NCBI RefSeq assembly: GCF_000739775.1 | Contig: NZ_BBJH01000043.1 | Location: 1-64,000, forward strand | Reading direction: 5' to 3' | Source of the DNA: Paraburkholderia heleia NBRC 101817 | GTDB lineage: Bacteria; Pseudomonadota; Gammaproteobacteria; Burkholderiales; Burkholderiaceae | DNA: 64,000 bases | In this document: piece by piece, positions 51,987-60,905 of the stretch | Position numbering within the stretch: position 1 is the first letter of the stretch | Layout: every line of letters starts with the position of its first letter | Program-made: the position numbers and the translations under genes | Notes under the pieces: generated by a model | The model's input: the letters and a program-made list of their open reading frames with translations, nothing else | What the model was told of the DNA's origin: nothing | The model's database searches: none

Positions 51987-53304
51987 TTTCCCGCTCCATC
52001 GCGTCCCAGATGAGACGCGGGTCGAACATGTTCGCGGCGAACATCGTGAGGATCACGACGGCGCCGAATGCGATCGCGGCCGGGCCCGCCTTGATCGTGG
52101 CGAGCGCGTTGAACTGCACCAGCGCGACGAGCATCGTGATCACGTAGATGTCGAGCATCGACCAGCGTCCGACCAGCTCGATCAGCCGGTAGATGCGCGT
52201 GCGTTGCTCGGGCAGCCAGGTCCAGCGGCGCTGCGTGGACCACGTCAGATACGACAGCCCGAGAATCTTCAGCATGGGCACGGCGATGCTGGCAATAAAC
52301 ACGAGCAGCGCAAGCGGCCAGGAACCCGACACCCACAGATACACCACGCCGCTCATGATCGTGTCCTTCTGCGTGCCGAACAGCGAACTCGTGTCCATGA
52401 CGGGCAGCACGTTCGCGGGCACGTACAGCACCATCGCCGCGACCAGAAGCGCCCAGGTGCGCGAGAGACTCGCGACCTTGCGCATGTGCAGCGCGCTGCC
52501 GCAGCGCGGACACGCCGCCGCATGCGCGGCCGCCGGCATGCGCGCGAGCAGCCCGCACGCGTGGCAACGCGCGATGCCGCACGCGGCGCCCGTGAGTGGG
52601 ACTGCAGCGTGCTCGCCTCGCGCTCCGGGTACCTCGCCAGGCGCAACGCCCGTTCTCACGTTGGGCACGTATGGCGCGTTGAGCGCGCTGGCGGGCTGCG
52701 TCGCCCGCGCCACGCGCAACCAGAACTGGCGCACGTCGAACGCCGCGCTCGCGCCCGCGAGCACCAGCATCAACGCGCCGAACGACCACAATGCAACGCC
52801 CGTCACGACCGTTGCGATATGGGACAGCTTCACGAGCGCGACCAGCAGGCCGAGTATCAGCACCTCGGTCATTCCCCATGGCCGAGCGATGTACATCGCG
52901 CGAAACAGGAGCGGCGCCTGCCAGGGCGCGCGGTCGATCGCGAGCGGCACGAGGAGGGCGAGCAGGCAAACGATCTGCATACCCGGCATGAGGATCGTCG
53001 TGGCGAACACCAGCGCCGCGATGGGCCACATGCCGTCGAGATAGAGAATCCCGACGGCATGCCACAGCGTCGTGCGCACGAGATTGCCGTTCACCGAGAG
53101 TCCGACGATCGGATACAGATTGGAAATGACAAACAGCACGAGTGCGCCCAACGCAAGCGCGAGCGCACGGCTAAGGCTTTCCGGAAGATCCCGCTCCAGT
53201 TCGGCGTTGCAGCGCAGGCAGCGCAGCGTGCCACCCGGCGGGCAAGACGCGCCGCGCTGCATGAGATCGCAGTCGTGGCAAACAAGAAGCTCCGCGCGCT
53301 TCAT
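51970..53304 (-). CDS. pqiA: PqiA-type membrane protein
   Basis: A 444-residue inner-membrane protein with two repeated PqiA halves, each starting with a zinc-ribbon: CHDCDL...CLRCNAEL near the N-terminus and CHACGL...CPRCGSAL in the middle. Each half has four predicted spans (GALVLFVISNLYPIVGLSVN, MVLYVPANVLPVMDTSSLFG). It pairs with PqiB. The chosen ATG (MKRAELLVCHDCDL) removes 14 codons of unlikely leader. PqiABC is associated with membrane lipid homeostasis and paraquat-inducible SoxRS control in E. coli. Confidence 0.92.
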   Translation of the reverse strand: MKRAELLVCHDCDLMQRGASCPPGGTLRCLRCNAELERDLPESLSRALALALGALVLFVISNLYPIVGLSVNGNLVRTTLWHAVGILYLDGMWPIAALVFATTILMPGMQIVCLLALLVPLAIDRAPWQAPLLFRAMYIARPWGMTEVLILGLLVALVKLSHIATVVTGVALWSFGALMLVLAGASAAFDVRQFWLRVARATQPASALNAPYVPNVRTGVAPGEVPGARGEHAAVPLTGAACGIARCHACGLLARMPAAAHAAACPRCGSALHMRKVASLSRTWALLVAAMVLYVPANVLPVMDTSSLFGTQKDTIMSGVVYLWVSGSWPLALLVFIASIAVPMLKILGLSYLTWSTQRRWTWLPEQRTRIYRLIELVGRWSMLDIYVITMLVALVQFNALATIKAGPAAIAFGAVVILTMFAANMFDPRLIWDAMERENGSAR

Positions 53305-53376
53305 CGCGGGGCCTTCCCGGATCCGGTCCTGGCGTGGTCGATTCATCGTCGCTGTACCGATTCGGCATGCGGGGCG

Positions 53377-53763
53377 TCAGCCTGGCGGAGCCACGCCAAG
53401 CACCGCATGAACCGCGCCGATGAGCGCGGAGTCGTCGAACGGCTTGCGCAGGTACGCAACCGCGCCGGCGGCCTGCGCCTGCTCGCGCACGCGCGCATCG
53501 TCGTGCGCCGTAATCACGATGCACTGGATGCCGGTTCCGCCCAACCGGCGCTGCACCTCGATACCGTTGATGCCGGGCATCTGGATATCGAGGACCACGC
53601 AGGCCGGCGCGCGAGGCGCCGCGGCCGCCAGCGCGTCGAGAAAGGCCTCGCCGCTGGTGTACACGTCGGAGTCGATGCCGACCGACTTCAACAGGCGCTG
53701 GATCGCTCGCCCGACCGACTCCTCGTCGTCGACGACGGCCACGGATCGTGTCACGTTGTTCAT
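53377..53763 (-). CDS. Stand-alone receiver-domain protein (CheY-like)
   Basis: A 128-residue single receiver domain with no output domain: acidic pocket (VVDDEESVGRAI), phospho-Asp59 (CVVLDIQMPGINGIEV), Thr (IVITAHDD) and Lys107 (AYLRKPFDDSAL). It resembles the receiver half of FixJ. It may accept phosphate for a distant partner or quench a kinase. No kinase gene adjoins. The start is ATG at 53763; longer readings add a non-conserved tail. It lies upstream of pqiA on the same strand. Confidence 0.88.
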   Translation of the reverse strand: MNNVTRSVAVVDDEESVGRAIQRLLKSVGIDSDVYTSGEAFLDALAAAAPRAPACVVLDIQMPGINGIEVQRRLGGTGIQCIVITAHDDARVREQAQAAGAVAYLRKPFDDSALIGAVHAVLGVAPPG

Positions 53764-53859
53764 TTGACTAAGCGTTCGGTTACCGGTGAGGACAGCCGGA
53801 CGGGCGCCGCCGTGAGGGCCGACCGGCATCCTGAGCGCAAGCGGCTGCCCCATGCGCGG

Positions 53860-54450
53860 CTACTTGTGTAACGCAGGCTTGACGGATACGGCGAACGCTT
53901 CCGTATACACTGCCTCGACCTGATCGCCGACCTGCACGCCTGCGAGTTGCTGGGGATCTTCGACCCGCAAGTCCATCGTCCCCCCTTCGGGTCCCATCAG
54001 CGTGACCGTTTTTGTTTTGGTGTCGACCGCCACGACATTTGCCGTGACCTTCACCTCGCGCCCCACCATGCCGCCGGGCTTCTCGCCGGCAGCCGCGCGC
54101 TCGACCTGCGGCGTTTCCTGTACCGAGGTCTCGCCGCCGCCTCCCTTCTTCAGGCTCAGCGTGAGGGATTCCTTATAGGTCATCGTCACGACATCGCCAA
54201 CCTTTAGTTGATCGAAGTTTCTGACTTCCGGTCCCAGCTCGGCTTCGACCAGCTTGCCGTCGTGGCGCTTGAGCGTGACGGTGCGGGTATCGGCGTCGAT
54301 CTTCGTAATCGTCGCCGTCACCTTGTGCATACCGGCGACGGTTGCCTTGCCCGGCTCGTGCGTCACGTTGGCCGTCGTCTGGCCCTGGGCCGCGGCAAGC
54401 TGCGCCGCGGCGGCGATGACAGCTGTTACAACCCACTTGAGGTACGGCAT
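53860..54450 (-). CDS. Exported protein with two copper-resistance-like beta repeats
   Basis: A 196-residue periplasmic protein. Signal peptide MPYLKWVVTAVIAAAAQLAA. The mature part has two similar ~60-residue repeats: KVTATITKIDADTRTVTLKR, HDGKLVEAELGPEVRNFDQL, KVGDVVTMTYKESLTLSLKK and VKVTANVVAVDTKTKTVTLM, GPEGGTMDLRVEDPQQLAGV, QVGDQVEAVYTEAFAVSVKP. They look like OB-like beta barrels. AGGAGG precedes the ATG. It is followed by a SYLF lipoprotein, suggesting one envelope-stress operon. Confidence 0.8.
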   Translation of the reverse strand: MPYLKWVVTAVIAAAAQLAAAQGQTTANVTHEPGKATVAGMHKVTATITKIDADTRTVTLKRHDGKLVEAELGPEVRNFDQLKVGDVVTMTYKESLTLSLKKGGGGETSVQETPQVERAAAGEKPGGMVGREVKVTANVVAVDTKTKTVTLMGPEGGTMDLRVEDPQQLAGVQVGDQVEAVYTEAFAVSVKPALHK

Positions 54451-54462
54451 CGCGACCTCCTG

Positions 54463-55041
54463 TTACAGATCGAGTTTCGTCACCTTCGTGCCGGCGACCG
54501 ACGCATCGGCCATGATGCCCGTATTGGTCATCACGATCGCCTGAACCGGCGCCGTCGCGGTTCTCGTGTCGATCTGCCCATTCGCACCGACCTTGACGAG
54601 TGCAACGGCTACGTCGCCGCCAACCGACCAGCCCTTCGAATTGCGGAACTTGTCGAGCGAGTCCTGCGTCATGAAGAGAAAGATCACGGCGGTGGACTGC
54701 ACCCCCGCCTGCAAGCCGAACGAAGCCGCCGCCGTGCTGTAGTAACCGACCGTCGATCCGCCTACGCGCAACGCACCCTGGCCATATGAGCCGCCAATAA
54801 TGAACGCTGCCTTGCCGACCGAAGGAAAGACCAGCACGCCCTGCGACTTGGCAACCAGTTCCTGCGAGCCCGGCACAGTCGAGAACAGCCGGGACATCGT
54901 GCCGTCCACGGCCGCATCGATCTCCTGGCGTTTCGCCGCGTCGGTCGCGCCGCTCGTCCCACTGTTCGTGGTCGTGCTGCAACCCGCTGCGGCCAGCCCG
55001 GCCGCGGCCGCCGCCGTAAGCACAAAAATCCGTCGCTTCAT
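54463..55041 (-). CDS. SYLF/YSC84-domain lipoprotein (BPSL1445-like)
   Basis: A 192-residue lipoprotein. Lipobox LAAAGC at about residues 14-19, then a SYLF (YSC84) domain: VAKSQGVLVFPSVGKAAFII, GGSYGQGALRVGGSTVGYYS, TAAASFGLQAGVQSTAVIFL, FMTQDSLDKFRNSKGWSVGG. In Burkholderia such proteins (BPSL1445-like) are outer-membrane-associated and bind lipids. Start ATG at 55041 has GAGGAAAC upstream. It leads the two-gene operon with the exported repeat protein (12-base gap). Confidence 0.9.
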   Translation of the reverse strand: MKRRIFVLTAAAAAGLAAAGCSTTTNSGTSGATDAAKRQEIDAAVDGTMSRLFSTVPGSQELVAKSQGVLVFPSVGKAAFIIGGSYGQGALRVGGSTVGYYSTAAASFGLQAGVQSTAVIFLFMTQDSLDKFRNSKGWSVGGDVAVALVKVGANGQIDTRTATAPVQAIVMTNTGIMADASVAGTKVTKLDL

Positions 55042-55229
55042 TGTTTCCTCCATTGAGTTTAGACAGCCCGGACACGGCACTCACGCATGCGGATCGAACA
55101 TCACGCGGGAATGAGACGTTGCTCGCACATCGTTGCTCAGCGTTGAGTTACATGGTCTCAGACGCGGCACACAGGACAAATCGGACCTTGGTCTTACGCC
55201 GCCCCGCGCCGCAGCGCACACCGCGCGCG

Positions 55230-55703
55230 CTACTGCACCGTGTAGCCGCGCCCTTGCATGCACGCGGCAAAAGCCCGGTTGAACGTGTCAATCGCGCCCT
55301 GCTGCTGTTGCTGGGCGTTGGCCTGCTGGGCACGCCGGTTCTGTCTCGCGCGCGATCCGCCCACCATCGTTCCGGCCGCGGCGCCTACTGCTGCACCCCT
55401 GCCCGCGTCGCCTGTGATCGCGCCGATCACCGCGCCGCCCGCGGCGCCGCGCGCTGCGCCCTGAACACGCTCGCCACCGCCCACGGCCGGGCCTGAAGGC
55501 GGCGGTGGCGTCGACGCAACCTGCTTCGGATCGATACCCGTGTTGCTCTTCGCCCACGAGTAGCACGCCGATTCGTCCGCCTGCTGTTGCTGCGCGCTTT
55601 GCCCCTTCGCGGGATAGGCAATTGGGGTTGCCTGCGCGGCACTCGTCAAAAGCAGCACGGCGGCGCACAGGGCGCCAGTCCGGCGATTTATATAGGTATC
55701 CAT
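55230..55703 (-). CDS. Glycine-zipper exported protein
   Basis: A 157-residue protein with a signal peptide (MDTYINRRTGALCAAVLLLT), a Gln-rich segment (KGQSAQQQQADESACYSWAK) and a glycine-zipper region (GAARGAAGGAVIGAITGDAG, RGAAVGAAAGTMVGGS) at residues about 80-115, ending in a Gln/Ala-rich tail. Glycine zippers form membrane- or peptidoglycan-inserted helical hairpins, as in YmgG-like and SlyB-like proteins. AAGGAG lies before the ATG. It is not obviously in an operon with its neighbours. Confidence 0.85.
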   Translation of the reverse strand: MDTYINRRTGALCAAVLLLTSAAQATPIAYPAKGQSAQQQQADESACYSWAKSNTGIDPKQVASTPPPPSGPAVGGGERVQGAARGAAGGAVIGAITGDAGRGAAVGAAAGTMVGGSRARQNRRAQQANAQQQQQGAIDTFNRAFAACMQGRGYTVQ

Positions 55704-55993
55704 ATCAACTCCTTGAGCGCGTGCGGGATCGCGCCGATCACGCCTGCTGCTATCGGCGGAAGGTTGGGAAGCGACAGTCGTGCCGACGGCACGACGCCCG
55801 AATGCGGGGCAAACACCGCGCCGTGCGACCGGCGCGGTGGTCTGTTCAATGATGTGGGAGCGGCACAGCGAAGGCAATCAGACCATGGTCCTACCGTCAG
55901 CCGCAGCGGCTGACAGGCTCAATGGCACGCCCGCCGGCGCACGGCCGGAACGGCCATGCAGTGCGGGGAGCGCAGAAGAGAGGCAGCGGGCGA

Positions 55994-57160
55994 TCAGAAC
56001 TTGTGACGAATGCCGAGACTCACCATGATTTGCGAACTTGAACTGCCGTTCAGCCCATAGTCGGCAACGGAAGCGACCGCGGTGGTCAGAATGGAACCCG
56101 TTGCGCTCGGCACGCGCTGCGTGCCGTTGGCGTGCTGCCACGCGCCGACGAGGTACACGTCGGTACGCTTGGAGAGGTTGTAGTCGCCGCCCAGCGAGAC
56201 CTGGTTATAGGTTGCCGAGGTGTCGCCCGCGCTGTGCGTCCATGTATAGCCGACACCGATAAGCGACGCCGGCGTGAGCGCATAGTTCACGAAACCGCCA
56301 GCAACGTTGTAGCGCTGGTTGGATGGGAAAAGCGACTGCGCGTCGGCCTTGTATTGCGCGTTGCTATACCGGCCGCCGAACGTCCACGGTCCGGCCACGT
56401 ATTGCACCGCGACGGAGCCAATGCCGACCCACTTGGCGGTTTCGTACGCGAGGTTCTGAAAGCCGCCATCGAACATGCCGTCCGAGCTGCTGGTCCAGTT
56501 GGTGCGGGGAATCGTGGAGTTTGCGTTATGCATGCGGACGTAGCCCGCCGCGATGCTGAATGGGCCGGTCACATAGCTCGCCGCCGCCGACCAGGTCTGC
56601 TGGGAACCCGTCGCGCCCGCGACGCCTCCGAACGCATACATGCCTTCGATCTGGAAGCCCGCGAATTGTGGCGAGAGATACTTGATCGCATTGTTCGTAC
56701 GAGAGCTGTTGTCGTTGTTGTCGACGTCGCCCGGCGTGGCGAAGGTGCTGCCCCAGTAATTGTCTGCGGTAAGCGGCTGAACCATGTCGACGACCGGGTC
56801 GTATTGACGGCCCAAGGTCAGCGTGCCGTACTGCTGGTGCGTCAAGCCCACGAACGCCTGGCGCCCGAACAGGCGGTTGCCCTGCTGCGAAGTTCCGCTA
56901 TTGATGTCGAATCCGCTTTCCAGCTGGAAGATCGCTTTCAGGCCGCCGCCCAGATCCTCGGTTCCCTTCAACCCCCAGCGAGACCCCTGCAGATTGCCAC
57001 CTTGCATCCGATACAGGTTGTTGCCCTGAGCGTCGGCGTTGTGGACGAACTGAAAAGCTTCGTCGATCACGCCATACAGGGTGACGCTGCTTTGCGCGTG
57101 AGCGACCGGCGCCAGCACGGTGAACGGAACAGGAAGCAACATAAGCGCAAGCTTTTTCAT
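55994..57160 (-). CDS. Outer-membrane porin (second copy)
   Basis: A 388-residue porin. Signal peptide MKKLALMLLPVPFTVLAPVA, mature start AQSSVTLYGVIDEAFQFVHN; GSRWGLKGTEDLGGGLKAIF, QLESGFDINSGTSQQGNRLF and the C-terminal GIRHKF are canonical. AAGGAG precedes the ATG. It is a paralogue of the porin at 34784 but not closely similar outside family motifs, so it is not a recent duplicate. General diffusion of small hydrophilic compounds is expected. Confidence 0.94.
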   Translation of the reverse strand: MKKLALMLLPVPFTVLAPVAHAQSSVTLYGVIDEAFQFVHNADAQGNNLYRMQGGNLQGSRWGLKGTEDLGGGLKAIFQLESGFDINSGTSQQGNRLFGRQAFVGLTHQQYGTLTLGRQYDPVVDMVQPLTADNYWGSTFATPGDVDNNDNSSRTNNAIKYLSPQFAGFQIEGMYAFGGVAGATGSQQTWSAAASYVTGPFSIAAGYVRMHNANSTIPRTNWTSSSDGMFDGGFQNLAYETAKWVGIGSVAVQYVAGPWTFGGRYSNAQYKADAQSLFPSNQRYNVAGGFVNYALTPASLIGVGYTWTHSAGDTSATYNQVSLGGDYNLSKRTDVYLVGAWQHANGTQRVPSATGSILTTAVASVADYGLNGSSSSQIMVSLGIRHKF

Positions 57161-57420
57161 GTTTGCAACTCCTTCACGCACCAGGTAATCGGTATTCCTA
57201 TATTAGTCGCTCGCTTCGGAACGACCCCGGCGTGAAATTGGTTCCGTTGTCGGCGCAAGACACCCAATGCGACGCGAATGAACCCCGACGCCTTGTAACC
57301 GCAGCTTAAATAAGGCATTGAAACCGGCATGTTTGCTAATGCCGTGGAGCTCGTCTCACCGCGCCGAGGCCCATTTCGAATAATCAATCAGGAGTCCATA
57401 CACGGTGCGCGCCTCGCCGC

Positions 57421-58191
57421 TCAGATCGACTTGACCTCGCCGCCGTCCATCCTCAGCGTCGTGCCGGTCATCCAGTGCGCGCCGGGCGAGACGATGAACG
57501 CCATCAGGTCGGCGATTTCCTCGGGGGTGCCGTAGCGCGCAATGCCGGCTTCGGCCGGGAACTTCTGCGTGGCTTCCTCGACGCTCATGTCATGCAGCGG
57601 CGCCCAGTGCTCCAGATACGACTGGCGGCGACCCGTCATCACGGGGCCCGGCAGCACGCTGTTGACCTGTACGCCGTCCGCGATGCCGCGGTCCGAAAAG
57701 GCCTTCGCCAGCGCGACAATCGCCGCGTTGATCGTGCCCACGGCCGCATAGGGCGCCTTCGGAAACACGGCCGAATTGCCCGACATCAGCACGACCGCGC
57801 CCGAACTGGCCTTCAGTGCCGGCCACGCTTCGATCGTCAAGCGTCGCGCACCGTGCAGTTTGAGCGCGAGACCGCGCTCCCATTGTTCGTCGGTCATTTC
57901 GAACAGATCGATCTGCGGCACCGCGCCTGCAATGTTGAGCAAGGCGTCGATACGCCCGTACGCGGCAAGCGTTTGCTCCACCACTTGCCGCGCGGCATCG
58001 GCAAGCGAGAGATCGATGTCGATGACGAGCGCTTCGGCGCCTGCGCTCCTCACCTGCGCGGCGGTCTCTTCGAGTTGCTCGCGGTTGCGCGCGACCACGG
58101 CTATAGCGTCGAAGTCACGCGCCAGTCTCACGGCCGTCGAACGGCCAATGCCCTGGCTTGCGCCCGTTACGATTGCGATTTTGCCGGCCAT
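57421..58191 (-). CDS. Short-chain dehydrogenase/reductase family protein with atypical active site
   Basis: A 256-residue SDR-fold protein. The dinucleotide motif is TGASQGIG (residues 9-16) and NIAG lies near 87-90. At the active site Ser (about 137-140, SGNS) and Tyr148 are present, but the usual Tyr-x3-Lys is Y148-A-A-V-G152, so the catalytic Lys is absent. It may be a pseudo-enzyme or use another residue. C-terminal RYGTPEEIADLMAFIVSPGA, then HWMTGTTLRMDGG is normal. It has AGGAGCGG before the ATG. It is downstream of the dehalogenase-like gene on the same strand. Confidence 0.85.
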   Translation of the reverse strand: MAGKIAIVTGASQGIGRSTAVRLARDFDAIAVVARNREQLEETAAQVRSAGAEALVIDIDLSLADAARQVVEQTLAAYGRIDALLNIAGAVPQIDLFEMTDEQWERGLALKLHGARRLTIEAWPALKASSGAVVLMSGNSAVFPKAPYAAVGTINAAIVALAKAFSDRGIADGVQVNSVLPGPVMTGRRQSYLEHWAPLHDMSVEEATQKFPAEAGIARYGTPEEIADLMAFIVSPGAHWMTGTTLRMDGGEVKSI

Positions 58192-58226
58192 CTTCCCGCT
58201 CCTAATTTGATCAGTATTGCCAACCA

Positions 58227-59078
58227 TCAATCGAGAAATTCCGTGATCGCCATAGCGATCTCTTCAGCGTGCGTTTCCAGTGCGAAGTGGCCCGTGTCGA
58301 GAAAGCGCACCACGGCTTGCGGCAAGTCGCGCTTGAATGCCTCCGCGCCCGCAGGCAGGAAGAACGGATCGTTCTTGCCCCACACGGCGAGAAACGGCGG
58401 ACGATGCGTGCGGAAATACGCCTGAAACTCGGGGTACAGCGCAACGTTGCTCCGGTAGTCGCGGAACAGGTCGAGCTGGATCTCGTGCGCGCCGGGGCGG
58501 TTCATATAGTAGTCGTCGAGCGAATAGCCGTCCGGCGATACGGCAGACGCATCGGGCACGCCGTGCGTGTATTGCCAGATCGTCGTTTCGCGCGAGAGCA
58601 GCGCGCGCAGCGCGTCGCGGTTGGCCGGCGACGGGTCGGCCCAGTAAGCCCGAATCGGATTCCAGCCGTCGCTCAAGCCTTCCTCGTAAGCATTGCCGTT
58701 TTGCGAAATGATCGCCGTGATGCGCTCGGGATGCGCGAGCGCGAGGCGAAAGCCCGTGGGCGCACCGTAGTCGAATACATACACCGCAAAGCGATCGAAG
58801 CCGATGCGCTCGGTGAAGCGCGCCATCACGTTCGCGATGTTCTCGAACGTGTACGCGAACTGGCCCCGGTCCGGCAACTCCGATTGACCGAAGCCCGGCA
58901 GATCCGGTGCGACGAGATGAAAGCGGTCGGCGAGCTTCGGAATGAGGTCGCGAAACATGTGCCCGGCACTCGGAAAGCCGTGCAACAGCAGGAGCTTCGG
59001 CGCGCCCACGCGCCCAGCTTCGCGGTAAAACACGTTGAAGCCGTCGACATCGGCGCGGCGGTAGGCAATGGCAGTCAT
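58227..59078 (-). CDS. Haloalkane-dehalogenase/epoxide-hydrolase-like alpha/beta hydrolase
   Basis: A 283-residue alpha/beta hydrolase. Oxyanion loop HGFPSAG, nucleophile Asp103 in VYVFDYGAPTGFRLALAHPE, acid in WGKNDPFF and His in DTGHFALETHAEEI. The D-nucleophile motif places it with haloalkane dehalogenases or epoxide hydrolases, not Ser esterases. A GGAGGAACCC site precedes the ATG. It ends 35 bases before the SDR gene start. The substrate is unknown. Confidence 0.9.
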   Translation of the reverse strand: MTAIAYRRADVDGFNVFYREAGRVGAPKLLLLHGFPSAGHMFRDLIPKLADRFHLVAPDLPGFGQSELPDRGQFAYTFENIANVMARFTERIGFDRFAVYVFDYGAPTGFRLALAHPERITAIISQNGNAYEEGLSDGWNPIRAYWADPSPANRDALRALLSRETTIWQYTHGVPDASAVSPDGYSLDDYYMNRPGAHEIQLDLFRDYRSNVALYPEFQAYFRTHRPPFLAVWGKNDPFFLPAGAEAFKRDLPQAVVRFLDTGHFALETHAEEIAMAITEFLD

Positions 59079-59111
59079 GGGTTCCTCCAGAGGTGAACGG
59101 AATACGCGCGT

Positions 59112-59807
59112 TTAGCGCGAAGAAACGGACCGAACGGCTTCGGCGATGATCTCGGCCACGGCATCGGGCGCCGTGACGCCCGGGGTGTGATCGACTTCAT
59201 GGGCGCGGATCTGGGCGTTCATCCGGCTGGCCATGAAGCGCTGCGTATCGGGATCGATCATGCGGTCCTCGCCCGCGACGAGAAACCAGGCCGGCCTGTC
59301 TCTCCATAGTGGCCGCGCCACCGCTTGGCCGATACACGCCGCCGCAATCGGGCGCTGGATCGCGGCGAGCGTCGCCGCCTCCTGCGCAGTGGCGTGCTGC
59401 GCGAACGCGTTTGCAAACGCCTCGCGCGGCAGCCAGATCCAGCCGTGCCGGTCGGGCGCGAGTTGCGGCGCCTGTGGGTGCGTCTTCCCACGATAGAACA
59501 CGTCGGCCACGGTTTCGCCCTCGTCGGGCGCGAGCGCGGCCACGTACACCAGCGCCGCGACGTTCGCAGCGCGCGTGGCGCCGATCACGGCCCCCGCATA
59601 CGCGTGACCGCCCAGCACGACGGGCCCCTCGACGCGTTCGAGCGTGCGCTCGAGCGCCGCCACATCGTCCCCCAGCGAAGCGAGCGGAAGCGGCGCCGCC
59701 ACGGCCTCGATGCCCTGCCGGTTCAGCCGCTCGATCACCTTGCTCCAGCTCGACCCATCTGCCCAGGCGCCATGCGCCAGCACCACGCTCGCTTGACCGT
59801 GAGACAT
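59112..59807 (-). CDS. Alpha/beta hydrolase-fold protein with Ser-to-Ala nucleophile
   Basis: A 231-residue protein of the small esterase type (start VVLAHGAWADGSSWSKVIER). The nucleophile elbow is GGH-A69-Y-A-G instead of G-H-S-Y-G-G, so the serine is replaced by alanine; the later His is in VDHTPGVTAPDAVAEII. The fold is intact, so it may be a binding protein or an enzyme with a different mechanism. GGAGTGGAGC precedes the ATG. It faces the CGNR regulator across four alternating GTAAC half-sites and probably begins the minus-strand hydrolase/SDR transcript. Confidence 0.85.
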   Translation of the reverse strand: MSHGQASVVLAHGAWADGSSWSKVIERLNRQGIEAVAAPLPLASLGDDVAALERTLERVEGPVVLGGHAYAGAVIGATRAANVAALVYVAALAPDEGETVADVFYRGKTHPQAPQLAPDRHGWIWLPREAFANAFAQHATAQEAATLAAIQRPIAAACIGQAVARPLWRDRPAWFLVAGEDRMIDPDTQRFMASRMNAQIRAHEVDHTPGVTAPDAVAEIIAEAVRSVSSR

Positions 59808-59821
59808 GCTCCACTCCTTGT

Positions 59822-59894
59822 GTAACCTATTTAATTGGTATTTAGAGGTTACTAACTAGTAGAGTAACTTGTCAATGGCAATTTGACTGGTTAC
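59822..59894. promoter_or_regulatory. Four alternating GTAAC/GTTAC half-sites, candidate operator
   Basis: GTAACC (59822-59827), GGTTAC (59847-59852), GTAACT (59864-59869) and GGTTAC (59889-59894) make two inverted pairs, each with a 19-base spacer and offset by exactly 42 bases (about four helical turns). They fill the intergenic region between the hydrolase and the CGNR regulator genes. Confidence 0.65.
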
Positions 59895-59931
59895 ACTGAA
59901 CGCACCCTGATTACTCTTTTGCGGCAAGAAA

Positions 59932-60564
59932 ATGGACTACCGCACCCTGCCGGCGCTATTCGTGGCCGACGCGCCCGGTCTCGACTTCCTGAACTCGGTT
60001 GCAACACCCGTGGACGTGCCCATCGACTGGATCGCCGACGGCGCAGGTTTGCTGTCCTGGCTCGAGCAGGCGGGTATGGTCCCCGCTCCGGCGCTTGCCG
60101 CCATGCGCGCGCGGTTTACCGCGGCCGAGTTCGACGCCGCCGCGAGCGAGGCGCGCGCACTACGCGAATGGTTCAGGACCTTCGTGCGCGAAAGAAAAGG
60201 CCGGCCGCTCGCCAGCGCCGATCTGGCCGAACTCGCGCCGCTCAACGATCGGCTCGCGCGTGACGACCGCTATGGCGAAGTCGTTGCGGCCAGCCATGCG
60301 GGAGCAGCGGCGTTTGAATATCGCGTGAATCGCCGCTGGAAAACGCCGGAATCGCTCTTGATGCCTATTGCCGAAGCGCTGGCGAAACTCGTCTGCGGGC
60401 AGGACTTCACGCACGTGAAAGCCTGCGAGGGCCCGAAATGCACGCTGCTCTTCGCCGACCACACGCGCGGGCATGCGCGCCGCTGGTGCAGCATGGCGAT
60501 CTGCGGGAATCGCGCGAAAGTTGCCGCGCACCGCAAACGGCTCAAGGAGCGCGCAAGCGCTTAG
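59932..60564 (+). CDS. ABATE/CGNR zinc-finger transcriptional regulator
   Basis: A 210-residue regulator with an N-terminal ABATE (stress-induced DUF1470) domain (LDFLNSVATPVDVPIDWIAD, ALREWFRTFVRERKGRPLAS) and a C-terminal CGNR zinc finger near residues 163-205: KACEGPKCTLLFADHTRGHA, then RRWCSMAICGNRAKVAAHRK. The four zinc ligands C-x4-C and C-x4-C are visible. The start MDYRTLPALFVADAPG has a weak AAGAAA leader. It is divergent from the hydrolase genes and may bind the repeated half-sites between them. Confidence 0.93.
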   Translation: MDYRTLPALFVADAPGLDFLNSVATPVDVPIDWIADGAGLLSWLEQAGMVPAPALAAMRARFTAAEFDAAASEARALREWFRTFVRERKGRPLASADLAELAPLNDRLARDDRYGEVVAASHAGAAAFEYRVNRRWKTPESLLMPIAEALAKLVCGQDFTHVKACEGPKCTLLFADHTRGHARRWCSMAICGNRAKVAAHRKRLKERASA

Positions 60565-60631
60565 CGCCGATCCACGCCCCGGGAGCGGGCCTTGCGGGAT
60601 ATGGCGGGCCTACCGGAATGGGAGAGGAACG

Positions 60632-60823
60632 ATGACCGCCAGCACCCCGAAGCCCCATGAAAATGGCGCCAGCAACGCCAGCGAAAATCAGCAACAGAAG
60701 CCCACCGGACACAGCGACGACAAGCGCAGCGCCATGCCCGAGCGCGATGACAAATCGCGCAAGCAGTCGCCCGCCGACCGCCCCGGCAAGCAGTCTGGCG
60801 AAGGGGAACCTTCGGTGGGTTGA
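60632..60823 (+). CDS. Small hydrophilic protein, 63 residues
   Basis: A 63-residue charged protein rich in Lys, Gln, Ser, Pro and Asp (ENQQQKPTGHSDDKRSAMPE, RDDKSRKQSPADRPGKQSGE), probably disordered. GGGAGAGG precedes the ATG. It lies 67 bases after the CGNR gene on the same strand. It resembles small stress-associated proteins, but no family is recognised. Confidence 0.6.
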   Translation: MTASTPKPHENGASNASENQQQKPTGHSDDKRSAMPERDDKSRKQSPADRPGKQSGEGEPSVG

Positions 60824-60905
60824 TGTCGTTGTCTGGATAGCGAAGGAGACTTGCATGGCGCCAGCCCCTTTCGCATCACTGCTTTGCATACCTTATCAAA
60901 TCGCG

